From Oegoconia quadripuncta (lineage: Eukaryota > Arthropoda > Insecta > Lepidoptera > Autostichidae), in the NCBI GenBank assembly GCA_949316235.1, contig OX438754.1, positions 6,557,501 through 6,621,500 on the forward strand: a stretch of DNA of 64,000 nt. Reading direction: 5' to 3'. Below the pieces are notes generated by a model that saw only the letters and a list, made by a program, of their open reading frames with translations, did not search any database and had not been told where the DNA came from. How positions within the stretch are numbered: position 1 is the first letter of the stretch; each line of letters begins with the position of its first letter. Below are positions 39,769 to 50,060 of this stretch, piece by piece. A program made the translations under genes and the position numbers.

Positions 39769-40133
39769 TACAGGTGAAATTTAATTAGTGTAATTCCTGT
39801 TTACTAGTGAATCCACTAGATTTCCACTAGATAGAATCCACGAGACTAAAATTGTTGGACTTCCATACTAAAGGTGGTTTTAGAATGGTTTACTTTGTAT
39901 GGGTACAAGAAGATTTTTTGATCGAATTCAACTATAGTTCCTTGGAGGAAAGTTGTTTATATTGATTACAAACAACCTTCCACCAGTGGCGTCACCAGTT
40001 AATGGGTATTACACGATCTTTTGGTGTTGCAGGTGTCCATGGGCGGCGGTGATTGCTTTCCATCAGGTGGCCCGCATGCTCGTTTGCCGCCCTCTCATAT
40101 AAAAAAAAAAAGGTTTCAAATTCACCCCGTATA
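39769..40133. mobile_element. MITE of the TACAGGGTGAATTT family with a LINE 3' end inserted
   Basis: The left end TACAGGTGAAATTTAATTAG and right end TTTCAAATTCACCCCGTATA are inverted. Internal GGTGACGCC and GTGTAATACCCATTAACTGG match the compact copy at 5627-5757. Between about 40022 and 40112 lies GTGTCCATGGGCGGCGGTGA, CCATCAGGTGGCCCGCATGC and TCGTTTGCCGCCCTCTCATA with an A-run, a common lepidopteran LINE 3' end. It therefore inserted after the MITE. Confidence 0.7.
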
Positions 40134-40861
40134 GTTATTATTTTAGATTGGTATGTAAAATACGAATTTGTGGCAACTAATAAGACTGATAACTTTCATA
40201 GTGGGTAAGTAGATCTACCAACGTAATAACCTACGCAGCCGGTGAGTTAAATTTGCGCAAACATTTGTGATGCTGAAAGTTTAGACAAACCGAATGCTTT
40301 GTATTATAATTTGCAACAAATTGTTCAACGGATAATTACCAATGGTTTTCCTATTCTGGCGCCGGCCTATCAGTATTAAAGACAAAAGTTCTAATTACAT
40401 AGATTAGTGGAATGATAATTGTTGGTAGTGACATAGGTACTAATTAGTCTGTTTACCCATTAGCACAGGTTTTCTTGTATAATTTGAGAAACGGCGGCGT
40501 ATAAGTTTATTCTCTGCGGTTGCCATAGAACGCATAAAGACCGACAGCATGTATATAAATAGCATCATAAATATATTGATTAAAACGTAACGTCACGTCA
40601 CCACATCTACCGTTAGCAAGCAATCCTCATTAAAGCACTAATTGATCTGCAATTGCGAATAAGAATAGTCACGCTATATTTATAGACAATCGGAGAGTCC
40701 ATACCAAAGAATTGTATATTATGTTCTTATAAATAACTGTTTTCCTGGTAACTAGCAATATAATCAATGTCACTGACCTTTCAGACTACTCTTTAAAAGG
40801 TCAGCGGAATGTTAAGTTTATACTAACCTACCTAAGATTTATTTGAAACATCGAGCTAATA
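40134..40861. other. Gene-free DNA
   Basis: Nothing recognised. Confidence 0.5.
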
Positions 40862-40986
40862 TTAGCTACATATTAATCCGGGACATAGTCCATATCTGTA
40901 CCAAATTTCACCCAAACGCGTTCATATCATAGTTATAGCGTGATTGACTAATAAACATCCAAGCTTTCGCATTTATAATATAGTAG
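40862..40986 (-). repeat. Partial Helitron-like repeat, minus orientation
   Basis: In reverse complement: ATATTATAAATGCGAAAGCT, TGGATGTTTATTAGTCAATC and TGAACGCGTTTGGGTGAAAT, then TTTGGTACAGATATGGAC. This is the 5' half of the family seen at 42026-42628 and 52437-52637. Confidence 0.65.
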
Positions 40987-41589
40987 ATTTACTCGTATAT
41001 CCTTGTGCACAATCTGACCGCTAAACAGGTGAGCGGCAGCAACAGGAAAAAGTTCTAGTGACTTGATCTACAAGAATGCAACTGTACAGTTCAAAACACG
41101 TCGCGCAAGGAGGCAACATTTTAATTGGATATCGATGAGTCACCGGGAACTCAGTGGGGCAGGGCTAGAAAACTCGCGGATCCAATCATTCACATCCAGC
41201 CTGACATGGACTCACCGTGAAAGGTAGTAAGCATTTACCAAAGAGTAATATAATGTAGGGGAGAGCATTTACTCTTCTATCATTTAAGACGTCTGAGTTC
41301 ATGATCAACACAACAGCCTTTAGTTATAAAAAAAAAGCGGAAGATCCACAAGAAAAGAGTAAATACACGAGAAAGGACTCAGCATGAAGTTGAGGCAGTG
41401 GGGTGGCAATTGATTCAGTTCAATATTATGCGTCTTGAAACCTATTACCTAGGTACAAAAATGCTTTCATGTTGCATAGTGACATGTTTAACGGAACATA
41501 CTCTTAACACAGTTTGGGCAGTGAACATTACGATTTTACTTATTGCGAAACACAACGGTCCCAATTATTTTCCATTAAAGGCAGTCGTT

Positions 41590-41712
41590 AAGCCAAGTAG
41601 GTGGCCACACCACCGCACTGGGCGCGTCTGGTGGATTATGGCGCATACCCTCTCTCAATGCCGAGGCTGTGCCCCAACAGTGGGGGCGTGTAAGGCTGAT
41701 GATGATGAATCC
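41590..41712 (+). repeat. RTE-type LINE 3' end with ATG-repeat tail
   Basis: TAAGCCAAGTAGGTGGCCAC, GTCTGGTGGATTATGGCGCA, TACCCTCTCTCAATGCCGAG, GCTGTGCCCCAACAGTGGG and GTGTAAGGCTGATGATGATG are the usual 3' end of lepidopteran RTE elements. An open frame of 105 codons across it is fortuitous. Confidence 0.7.
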
Positions 41713-42025
41713 TAAATTTTATATAAAAGGATGATTTAATTTTAAATACATAGTTCATTGTACCGTTAAATGTATGGGATAGTGTATTTATATTCACAAA
41801 TTGAAAAAGTTGCAAACCTCTGTGCCTGTTTTGCTTATGCATGTAGGAAATACGTGGTAAATGACGGGATACGCCTGGAGCGGATGACGTAGTGATTTTT
41901 TTTATCAAACAAATTGTAAGAATAGTCAATTGTAAATTGAAAATACATAACATCAATATTTTCATAGGTTGAAGCGACCTATACTTTATTAAACATTTCA
42001 TGTACATATTACTGGCTACTCTATC

Positions 42026-42628
42026 TCACTAATATTGTAATGCGAAAGTTTGGATGTTTGTTTGAGTGTTTGTTTACTTGTTTGTTGCTCAATCACGGCG
42101 AAACGGATGAACGGATTTGGATGCAATTGGGTATATAGGTATACTGAATAATAAATAAAAAAATATCTATGCACATACACACAGCGCCATCTAGTTCCAC
42201 ACTAAGCAACTAGGCTTGTATTATAGAAACCAGATGGTTGATAAACAACACAAATACATTTTTTTTTGTAAATAAATACATAATATAAATGAAAAACATC
42301 CATAACTCGGGAACACATATCTGTATTCATCATACAAACATATGAGCCTAGCGGGATTCGAACCCGCGACCTTTTGGTATAGCAGCAGAGTTTCTAACCA
42401 CTACACCAAACAGGTCGTCAACTTAAGACATAACTCGAATTAAGATAGGATATTTTTTATTTATTTTATTTTTATTTATCGGAAAACCAACAGCTGCAAT
42501 AACATCCCCAACAACAACAACAGCAACAATTATCCCGATAAAGTGAGTAGTTCCCGCTGGATAAACAAATTAAACATATTCGCGATAAAGTAAATCCACG
42601 CGGGCGAAGCCGCGGGCGGAAAGCTAGT
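42026..42628 (+). mobile_element. Helitron-like element interrupted by a SINE
   Basis: The 5' part is ACTAATATTGTAATGCGAAA, GGCGAAACGGATGAACGGAT and TTGGATGCAATTGGGTATAT. After the SINE come TTATCCCGATAAAGTGAGTA, GTTCCCGCTGGATAAAC and the end CCACGCGGGCGAAGCCGCGG followed by GCGGAAAGCTAGT. The CTAG-T 3' end and lack of TIRs fit non-autonomous Helitrons common in Lepidoptera. A CAACAACAACAACAGCAAC tract lies between the two parts. Confidence 0.7.
42145..42421 (-). repeat. Family-2 tRNA-SINE nested in the Helitron-like element
   Basis: Reverse complement begins TGACGACCTGTTTGGTGTAG with GTGGTTAGAAACTCTGCTGC and the B box GGTTCGAATCCCGCTAGG, then the body with ATGTATTTGTGTTG, ATCAACCATCTGGTTTCTAT and AACTAGATGGCGCTGTGTGT. 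Full-length, intact head. Confidence 0.88.
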
Positions 42629-43682
42629 TCCGTTATATATTTTTAATCCGTCTATGATAAGAACTTTGTGAATTCGACTCTGGTGATAAGGACTCTATTC
42701 ACCGTTATACTGAGAGTGTGAATTGTTATTGAGGAATGTGTAGAAAACTACCAATCGAAAAATGTCACTTCAATTATTTTGTCTGACTTATCTATCAGTT
42801 ATCATATTACGTAAGATAGATAAGTACAATAATTTAGGTAATACAGGTGATCGATTGAGTCAGTATGCATAAATATAGATAAAGATAAACAAGTGTTAAA
42901 CTGAGGGATAGATATTTCAAAGGAACCATTAGAGTCGAAATTTTAAAATGCACTGTAAATTACAGCACAAAGTCGTTGCGTAAAAAAAAATATAAATACT
43001 TCCAAAAAGTGTCATGCACGGCTTGAACACGAATCGAATCAAAGTTATGGTAGTTGATTTTTTTTTAGTTTTATTTTCTCCTTTAGGAGAAGGCAAAGGG
43101 ATCTAGCCCATAACAGCCATGTCGATAATCGATGGAAAGTCGATATACCTACTGCAAGGTGTGGCTAGCTGCTTTCTCCGACCAACACGCCGCCGGCCGC
43201 GCCCGCACAGCCGCCGCCCGCCACGTGCGCTATAGACGGCTTGACAAGAGTGTGCAATTTACTTTAGCTTTAGTGCAAGTAAACATTGCTTAATAGTGAT
43301 TACGTGATCACATTGTTAGAGATCATGCATAGTTTTGTTTACAACACGTAAAAGAGTCTTAATGGAGTCGGTATCGTACCTATGTTGAAAAATGTAAACA
43401 AATGTACCAAACATTTTCATGTTATCAATGCTAAAATTACAGGTTTTACATTGTCACGCGAGGTTTTGAAACGTGTGAGAATCTTTATAGGTCATCGTAA
43501 TAAGACTTCCTTTTAAAGCATTTTAACCTTTCTGTGATTGAATAGAACTACGAAAAGGTAAGGAGGATGTAAATTTGATTAAGATACCTGAAATAAAAGC
43601 AATGAAGAACTTAAAATTTAGATTGTTGTTCAACGAAAACTGAGCCGTCCGTATTCACCTTGCAGCACAACAAAACGTTTAT
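42629..43682. other. Gene-free DNA with a short CpG-rich block
   Basis: At 43170-43240 the sequence becomes very GC-rich (CACGCCGCCGGCCGCGCCCG, CCGCCGCCCGCCACGTGCGC), including CACGTG. This resembles promoter or 5' UTR sequence; no coding frame is convincing. Confidence 0.45.
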
Positions 43683-43790
43683 TCAGTTTGTTCGAGGTCC
43701 GTTCACAGAGGGGCGCGAGGCGGCACCCCGCGCTTGCGCATGCGCCGCCGGCCATTTCCCACGGGGCGGTCGAGCCGCGTGCTGATCACC
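43683..43790. promoter_or_regulatory. CpG-rich promoter-like block with a GCGCATGCGC motif
   Basis: TCAGTT at 43683 fits an arthropod initiator. About 50 bases on, TGCGCATGCGCC (43735-43746) fits the NRF-1/Ewg consensus, followed by GCCGGCCATTTCC, similar to a YY1/Pho site. Direction and gene are unknown. The 5' exon of the minus-strand kinase, or another gene, may start in this neighbourhood. Confidence 0.35.
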
Positions 43791-44811
43791 AGATTCACCA
43801 ATATCTAACACCATGCCTTTGGGTAGATTTATATACAAAGAACAACACACAGATATGCCCATTTGGATATAAAAACGGTCAGTGCAAGTTGGAACCTGGT
43901 GGCCGGTTACGTGAGGGTTCCGTACCTATAACATCACCATTGGCAAATTTGAATGCGCAATTAAGTTAGTAACTTAGTCACGTGATAACATTGTAATTAG
44001 ATACCAGAAGACCTCGGGTGACAAAAAGAGCTAGCAACTACCTCAAATGAATAAAAGTATAAAGTTGTGACCGCTCAATTCAGGGGCTCTATCGCCTAAC
44101 TCAAAGCTATAGCGATATCAATAGCAATGCACTGTAACCCAGGGAAAATACGATAAAAAATTAGCTTAGCTAGACATAATTCAGAACCGACTTTTATAAT
44201 TGCTATCTTATAGAGGTAATTTTGAATAATTAAGCCTAAAAAAAAACGAGCACTTACTCTAGATTTTTTTAGAAAACCCTATTTTTATCTTAATAACAAC
44301 AAATGCTAACTGATATTTAATTAGGTAGACTTTTGTTAAACACAGTAAACTTATTGATGGATAAAAAACTAAGCATGTTATAGTTAAGCATGCATGTTTT
44401 TTAGCTGAAAATGTCGTCGATCTGCATTGCTTAAGAAATAAAAATGAGAACTAATATTTCGTAACGATAATTTCCCTAAATGTTTTGAATTTAAAGAAAT
44501 ACCCATCAATTGAGCATTTTTTTAAAAGAAACACATTTTTCAACTTTAGCTTATTTAGTTACTTAGTACTTGCGTTTCTTACAAATGCTTCATTTTTAGC
44601 AATTGTTACTACATTTATAACACTGTATTAAATGTTTCAAGAAAATCGCTGTTTTTTCGTTATTCCGAGGTCAAACCGTATTTTCCGTGGGCATTACGAT
44701 ATTACGTGGTATTACGATATGGCAAGGAGGGACAGTGCATTGACGTATAAACGATAAAATTCCCAAAGCAATTGAGTTGGGCGGTCTGACTGCAGGTAAT
44801 CAGTCAGAGCC
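43791..44811. other. Gene-free AT-rich DNA
   Basis: Nothing recognised. Confidence 0.5.
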
Positions 44812-45096
44812 TCTTCCGTGGCTCAATGTAAACAACGTTGGGTTTACGATTCGGAGGTCGCGGGTTCGATCCCCAGCGGGGTACATGTTTAAGTACTCGG
44901 TTTGGTTGGTGGTAGGGCATTTTAAATATCCGCCTGGCTAGCTACCACCGTCTTATCTAAATCTGCCGCCAAGCAACAATGTTAACATTGTTGTGTTCCG
45001 ATTGTCAGAGATAAGACAGCCAGTTCCCCAAATGTGTTGGGATTTCCGGGTCAGTACGCTTTGAAGTCAAGTAACAACCCGTTGTGCATAAAAAAA
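44812..45096 (+). repeat. Family-1 tRNA-SINE with intact B box and 3' deletion
   Basis: TTCCGTGGCTCAATGTAAAC, GGTCGCGGGTTCGATCCCCA, GGTTTGGTTGGTGGTAGGGC and GTCAGAGATAAGACAGCCAG are present. About 45 bases (CCACCTTCG...GTGTGA) are deleted before AACCCGTTGTGCATAAAAAA. Confidence 0.88.
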
Positions 45097-45149
45097 AGAG
45101 CATGCAATTCCACTAATGGCATTTGGTACAAAATCGTAGTCATCAAAAA

Positions 45150-45312
45150 TGCCGATAGATAGATAAATATTTCGAACACTTACACCAATCATCTATAGTC
45201 CCAAACTCAGCAAAAGTATACATTAGGAATAAATGTTCATATTCATTACACAAACATTTACCCCTAGCGGGATTTAAACCCGGTTGGTTCGGTACACCAA
45301 TCGTCGTCAAGA
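45150..45312 (-). repeat. Family-2 SINE, minus orientation, shortened
   Basis: In reverse complement: GACGACGATTGGTGTACCG, CGGGTTTAAATCCCGCTAGG and GGTAAATGTTTGTGTAATGA, then AACATTTATTCC. The A-box region is damaged and the B box is mutated (TTTAAATCC). Confidence 0.7.
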
Positions 45313-45729
45313 TGAAGCTAACACAAAGGCGGCACGTAATGTAAGGCACAAAGGACTACTCGAACTAAATAATGAGAATCGGCGTGAATTATAGAGACGC
45401 GTCGTTATTAGTCAATATTATAATGTTTATTTAATTCATGTAAATAGGTATTGAATTGTCACTAAATGATGTAAAGTTTTACGTCACTCGGAGCCCATTG
45501 TCTTCAGGAAACACGTCTGCGCTCGAGCTGTGGTAGTTCTTATAAACAACATGTAAGTACCTTTATTAATAAATAAAATAGATAATGAAAACATTGAGTC
45601 AAGAAAAGAAAACTAAACGCTGGACTACGAACATCCTTTTGTGAACTAGAAAGAAATAATACATATTTCTTGTAATTAATTCTACGAATCTCTTTTACTT
45701 TTTTTTTATGAACGACGGCTTCGTACTTT
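45313..45729. other. Gene-free DNA between SINEs
   Basis: Nothing recognised. Confidence 0.5.
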
Positions 45730-46033
45730 GACCTCAATCACACCTGATGTTAAGTGAAGATGAGGTCGAAGGTGGAAGCGTACTGACCCGGAAACCCCAA
45801 CACATTTGGGGGACTGGCTGTCTTATCTCTGCCAACCGGAACACAACAATGCTATTAACATTGCCGCTTGGCGGCAAATTTAGATAAGATGGTGGTAGCT
45901 AGCCAGGCGGACATTTTTTTAAATGCCCTACCACCAACCAAACCGAGTACTTAAACATGTACCTCGCTGGGGATCGAACCCGCGACCTCCGAATCGTAAA
46001 CCCAATGTTGTTTACATTGAGCCACGGAGGCGG
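45730..46033 (-). repeat. Full-length family-1 tRNA-SINE, minus orientation
   Basis: Reverse complement: CCGCCTCCGTGGCTCAATGT, GGTCGCGGGTTCGATCCCCA, CTCGGTTTGGTTGGTGGTAG, AGAGATAAGACAGCCAGTCC and TCACTTAACATCAGGTGTGA. It is only 0.6 kb from the plus-oriented copy at 44812-45096, so the two can form an inverted pair. Confidence 0.88.
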
Positions 46034-46816
46034 TCACTGATTTCATCAAATTAAATTATGAGAATTTGCGTGGCGAAATAATTAATTTTAGTAGTTTGTT
46101 ACATTAGCATAAATACTATAACAATACAAATAATAATAGCATTTCTCACAAATTAATGTACTAGGAGCTGAAAGTACTTCGAATCAATTATATTTTAAGG
46201 TTTATAAGCTTCAATATTCTAATTAAATAAAATGATCATTTAGTTGATGTACTTGTATTGTATCTTACAAAGTGTCACGTTTTATTACTTTAAAAAAAAC
46301 TAGTTTCCGCGCACGACTTCACCTGCGTATTAGTAGTTTGTATTCCCGCGCAGGAATTACTTACACTTTAGAGGGGTATAAAGGTGATTCTCAAACTGTT
46401 ATTTTTACAGTGAAAAGAATACTATGGGTAAACATTTTATATGTTTTTAGTGTTGCAATGTTGTTTAGGCATACAGGATAAAAATGTAATTCTTAAAATA
46501 TTAAATCCTAAACCTAATTCATTTCTTTTTCGAGACCATCACATTACAAATTCGTTACAATCTAGATTTTGGATGAAGGCACTGGAATTTGTAAATGTAG
46601 TTTTCGAGCTAGTCATACAATATCTACGACACTATATCGGATAGGAATATTAATTTCGATAAAGGATAAAACATATTAAAATATAGATGGTTATAGGACG
46701 CAAACTATCAAATACTTCAACTACTTAAACCATACAATTCAATTCATAGTCTTGATCACAAGTAGCATTTCTAAACTAGACGAATGGTAAACAAACATAA
46801 CATACTTGGTACTTAC
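46034..46816. other. Gene-free DNA
   Basis: A short decayed piece of the Helitron-like family may be present near 46300-46370 in minus orientation (CTAGTTTCCGCGCACGACTT). Otherwise nothing recognised. Confidence 0.45.
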
Positions 46817-46897
46817 AAACGTTGACATGGCCGGCATGCCTGCACGTATGTAGCACACTTCCAACGTTAACGCCCAGCCTGGGGCCCTGAGGAGCAT
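46817..46897 (-). CDS. Candidate orphan exon with a consensus splice donor
   Basis: On the minus strand, an open frame from ATG at 46897 (MLLRAPGWALTLEVCYIRAG then MPAMSTF) runs 27 codons to a perfect donor TTT/GTAAGT at 46817. A possible acceptor (GCTCCTCAG) ends at 46887, which would make it a 70-bp internal exon starting at 46886. Another frame (LGVNVGSVLHTCRHAGHVNV) is also open. The block is markedly more GC-rich than its surroundings. I do not recognise the peptide in either frame, and the matching exons are not found. It could be a 5' UTR exon of the kinase gene or part of a repeat. Confidence 0.25.
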
Positions 46898-48465
46898 TTT
46901 ATCAACACAGAGAACGTATTGGCAACATAATTTAGATTAATATAAGTTATAAAATTAGCAATTCAAGACCTTTCCTGTCATTATTATATGTAAGTAGTAT
47001 CCTGGCATATTTATCGTTTTATAATTACTAATATTTTCTAAACTTAAACCCAAAGTAACTAAAAGAAAAAGACGTATTTAAAAACTCTTATCTAAATATT
47101 AGGTGATTGATATCTCTTCCAAAACCTACAGCAAACAGATAAAAACGTTTATGTAAGTAATTGAAGTTACCACAGTATGTAAACAGGAAAGTTCTCAGTA
47201 TCGGGGCGTGTGGTGCTGCTACCAAACCGACTGACTCTATTTGCACAGCTAAGCAAACTCTACGCGTTTGTTGTTATCGTTCAACCAGTTCATAACGACC
47301 TCCTTCATTTCTCTCTCAACTAACCAAGTTGAGTGAGCTAGAAATAATGTAATATTTTCTGAAAGATCACATTAAAATGGTTGAATTACATCGCAGTAGG
47401 TACGTTGCGCCAGTCCACGGAAAACTGTAAAATAATAGCATCATTGTCGACGACGATATCGCTCAAACTAGGTCGGGTTATTTACCTTAGCACTACACTT
47501 CTACATATTAACTTGACTGCATCCATTGTTTACTCGATCTTTTCCTAGTGCATTGAAACCATTGTTGCCTACTGCTGATCTATACAAAACGGGTCCTAGT
47601 GCAAATCCTTGCGAAACGCTTTTAAATTATCCTACACTTACGAATATCTATTTTAATAACATTATTTCAACAACGAATTATTTTTAATTTATATAAACTG
47701 GAAATAATACAGGCTTATCTGTCAGTGAGTGTGTGCCTTAAAATCAGATTTCAGAGACGGTCATGAAAATTAGAAGTGTGAAATGATAAGATCTTATTAT
47801 CTGAAAGAAACAGTATTTAATATTGTAAGTAGTTACTGATTTGCAAAAGATGCAAAAGTGGGTCAAAATTGTTCGTGTGAGTATTACTTAGGTTAAGTAG
47901 GTACAATGCGTACGTGCGTTTTTATTTTATACTTGGGCTGGCTGTCGTGTACTTAGTTGATTAACAATCGAACTTCTAATAAAATGACGCAGTAGGTATA
48001 TTGTCAATAGCTAATAAACGAGGTGTTAACGTTTGAATCTACTTTCATTTTTATGTAACTGTCAATACGTTTAAGATTCAAAACACTGGTAAGAGTCGCA
48101 TTCTTAACCGTGATGCATAACATTACGCAAATTGTATAAACTATTCCTTAAATGCAACATCGTTGGACTTTTACTTTTAATCGATCAGTATTCAGAAAGT
48201 TTCAACTTTCCCTCATGCTGTGTGTCCGCTTGGAGTCGGACCATGGAATGGAAATCTATGTTTATTGAACGTGCTTTCATTTACCTAATCATCGTGAATT
48301 TAACTAATAATATTTCACTATTATAAATTCACTTGCAGTGAAAATCAATTAGTATAAGGCCCATGGAACTTATAATACTTTAATTTCATTTCAAATTTTG
48401 CAGAATGAACCACAATAATAAAATATACACCAACTCTAACAACTGTCAAAGTTCACGAAACATGG
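46898..48465. other. Gene-free AT-rich DNA
   Basis: No exon, RNA gene or recognised repeat. Confidence 0.5.
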
Positions 48466-48620
48466 TGTAGAGCGGCGCCGCCGCTGCTGCTCCGGTGAGC
48501 ATCTAAACTTACGAGATGCGAGTGCGGAGTGGTACAACAAATAAGTGGCTGACACACAGACACACACAGAGACAGGATCGTGCGCGCCTGCAGGCTCGCA
48601 GCGGTGGTGGCGGGCGCAAC
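48466..48620 (-). promoter_or_regulatory. GC-rich block, possible 5' UTR exon or promoter
   Basis: It contains GCGGCGCCGCCGCTGCTGCT and GATCGTGCGCGCCTGCAGGC in AT-rich surroundings, with an ACAC-rich stretch between. On the minus strand a donor-like CTC/GTAAGT occurs near 48513. No coding frame is supported. Confidence 0.3.
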
Positions 48621-49499
48621 CTGAGGCACAGGTTTACTCAATGAACAGCTCAAGGCATGGATGCATTCACCATAGAATTTTATCGATATAATTGAGAAAA
48701 ATAAAAATGTTAAACGACAAAACAAAGAGGTTAACCCATAAGGATTCCAATCGGCACTATATAATTGGCGGTATAAATTTTGTGGCAACGCATCTTCAAT
48801 TCGAAAGATGCCGAATATATTACGATGATGAGGATGTAATAATGTACATAGATGCTATAAATGACTTCCTATAATTTTACAGAATGCATTACAATGTTAA
48901 TGATCCAACAGAAAAAGTGGATCCAATCCTAATACTATTATGATATTAATCATTATGTCAGCAACAAAATTTAATATTCACTTTGAATTAAGATGTGTCT
49001 TTTATTAAATTTATTGATTGTTCTAGAAGTTCATATTAATTCAAATGCCTTATATCAATGTTGCGTTCATTGCCAATATATATTTCTGTAGGTGCGTCAT
49101 CTTGTTATTAGTAGGTATTTATTACATCTAATTTACAATATCCCACGATCAACTTTTTAAGGATCACTAATGTCACTCAATTTTATTTATTGATTTCGAT
49201 CAAGCAAAAGACCCAATAGGCAGGATAGATATAAAAATACTCTTGAACATAATTTATCAAACTAATCGTCAGGGGAGTCTGTAATATTACGAGTAGGAAC
49301 GCAAATATTGACAAAGCTTGCGCTACAACTTGATTATTTCAGACAGCTGCGTTGTGATTCGTTATAATAGGAAAACGATCAAATCATTTTCACGATCACG
49401 TTTTCGGCTTAATCGTTGCATTCGATGTAAACATAAGAAATACATCGACATTTTTCAAACAGGACACAACACTAATCCAGCAGAGCGTTAAGTAGGCGG
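48621..49499. other. Gene-free AT-rich DNA
   Basis: Nothing recognised. Confidence 0.5.
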
Positions 49500-50060
49500 G
49501 ATCGATGCACCGTCTAGCGGTGCAGGCTCTATTCTCGCTCGCACGCGGGTCGTAGCAGTCGTTCCACTACAGAAAACGAAAAAGAAACAATTTGTTGACA
49601 GAGCAAATATTGTGATTATGTTGAATGTTTGACACGTTTTCTGACCCAATCAAAGACGACGTCCGTTTCAATCGTACTGCGACCATATTTCACGAGCGTG
49701 CTCAGATACCTCAACAATAAATTATATCACCGTCCGACAACCAGCACCTACAACGGGTGGTCTCGCATTGCGATTCCTTAGCCCGAGGACGGTATCGGCA
49801 ATGGCGTTTCTAGTCATAAATACAGGCGCGATAAGTATCGCCTGCGCCGGAGCACGCCGCCCGCAAGCCGCGCCGCCGAAGCGGGCGATGGGTGGTCGAC
49901 GCGAAATTCGGCGGAGCGCTGCCCTCGGGACCGGTTCTGAGAAGGCCCGGCGCGTCGGCGGCTGCTATTGTGTCTGGCTGGTCTGCCTACCACACGCGCC
50001 GCTTCATTATCGTCCCTCCATCACTCCTGCCCGCCTCACCTCTCCACTGACGACGCTGTA
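49500..50060. promoter_or_regulatory. CpG-rich region, likely promoter or 5' UTR
   Basis: The densest CpG block in the window covers 49780-50045 (GCCTGCGCCGGAGCACGCCG, AAGCCGCGCCGCCGAAGCGG). It is preceded by a perfect 7-bp hairpin, TGCACCG-TCTAG-CGGTGCA, at 49506-49524. A 97-codon plus-strand frame through the GC-rich part has no recognisable domain and is explained by base composition. Strand and target gene are unknown. Confidence 0.4.
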
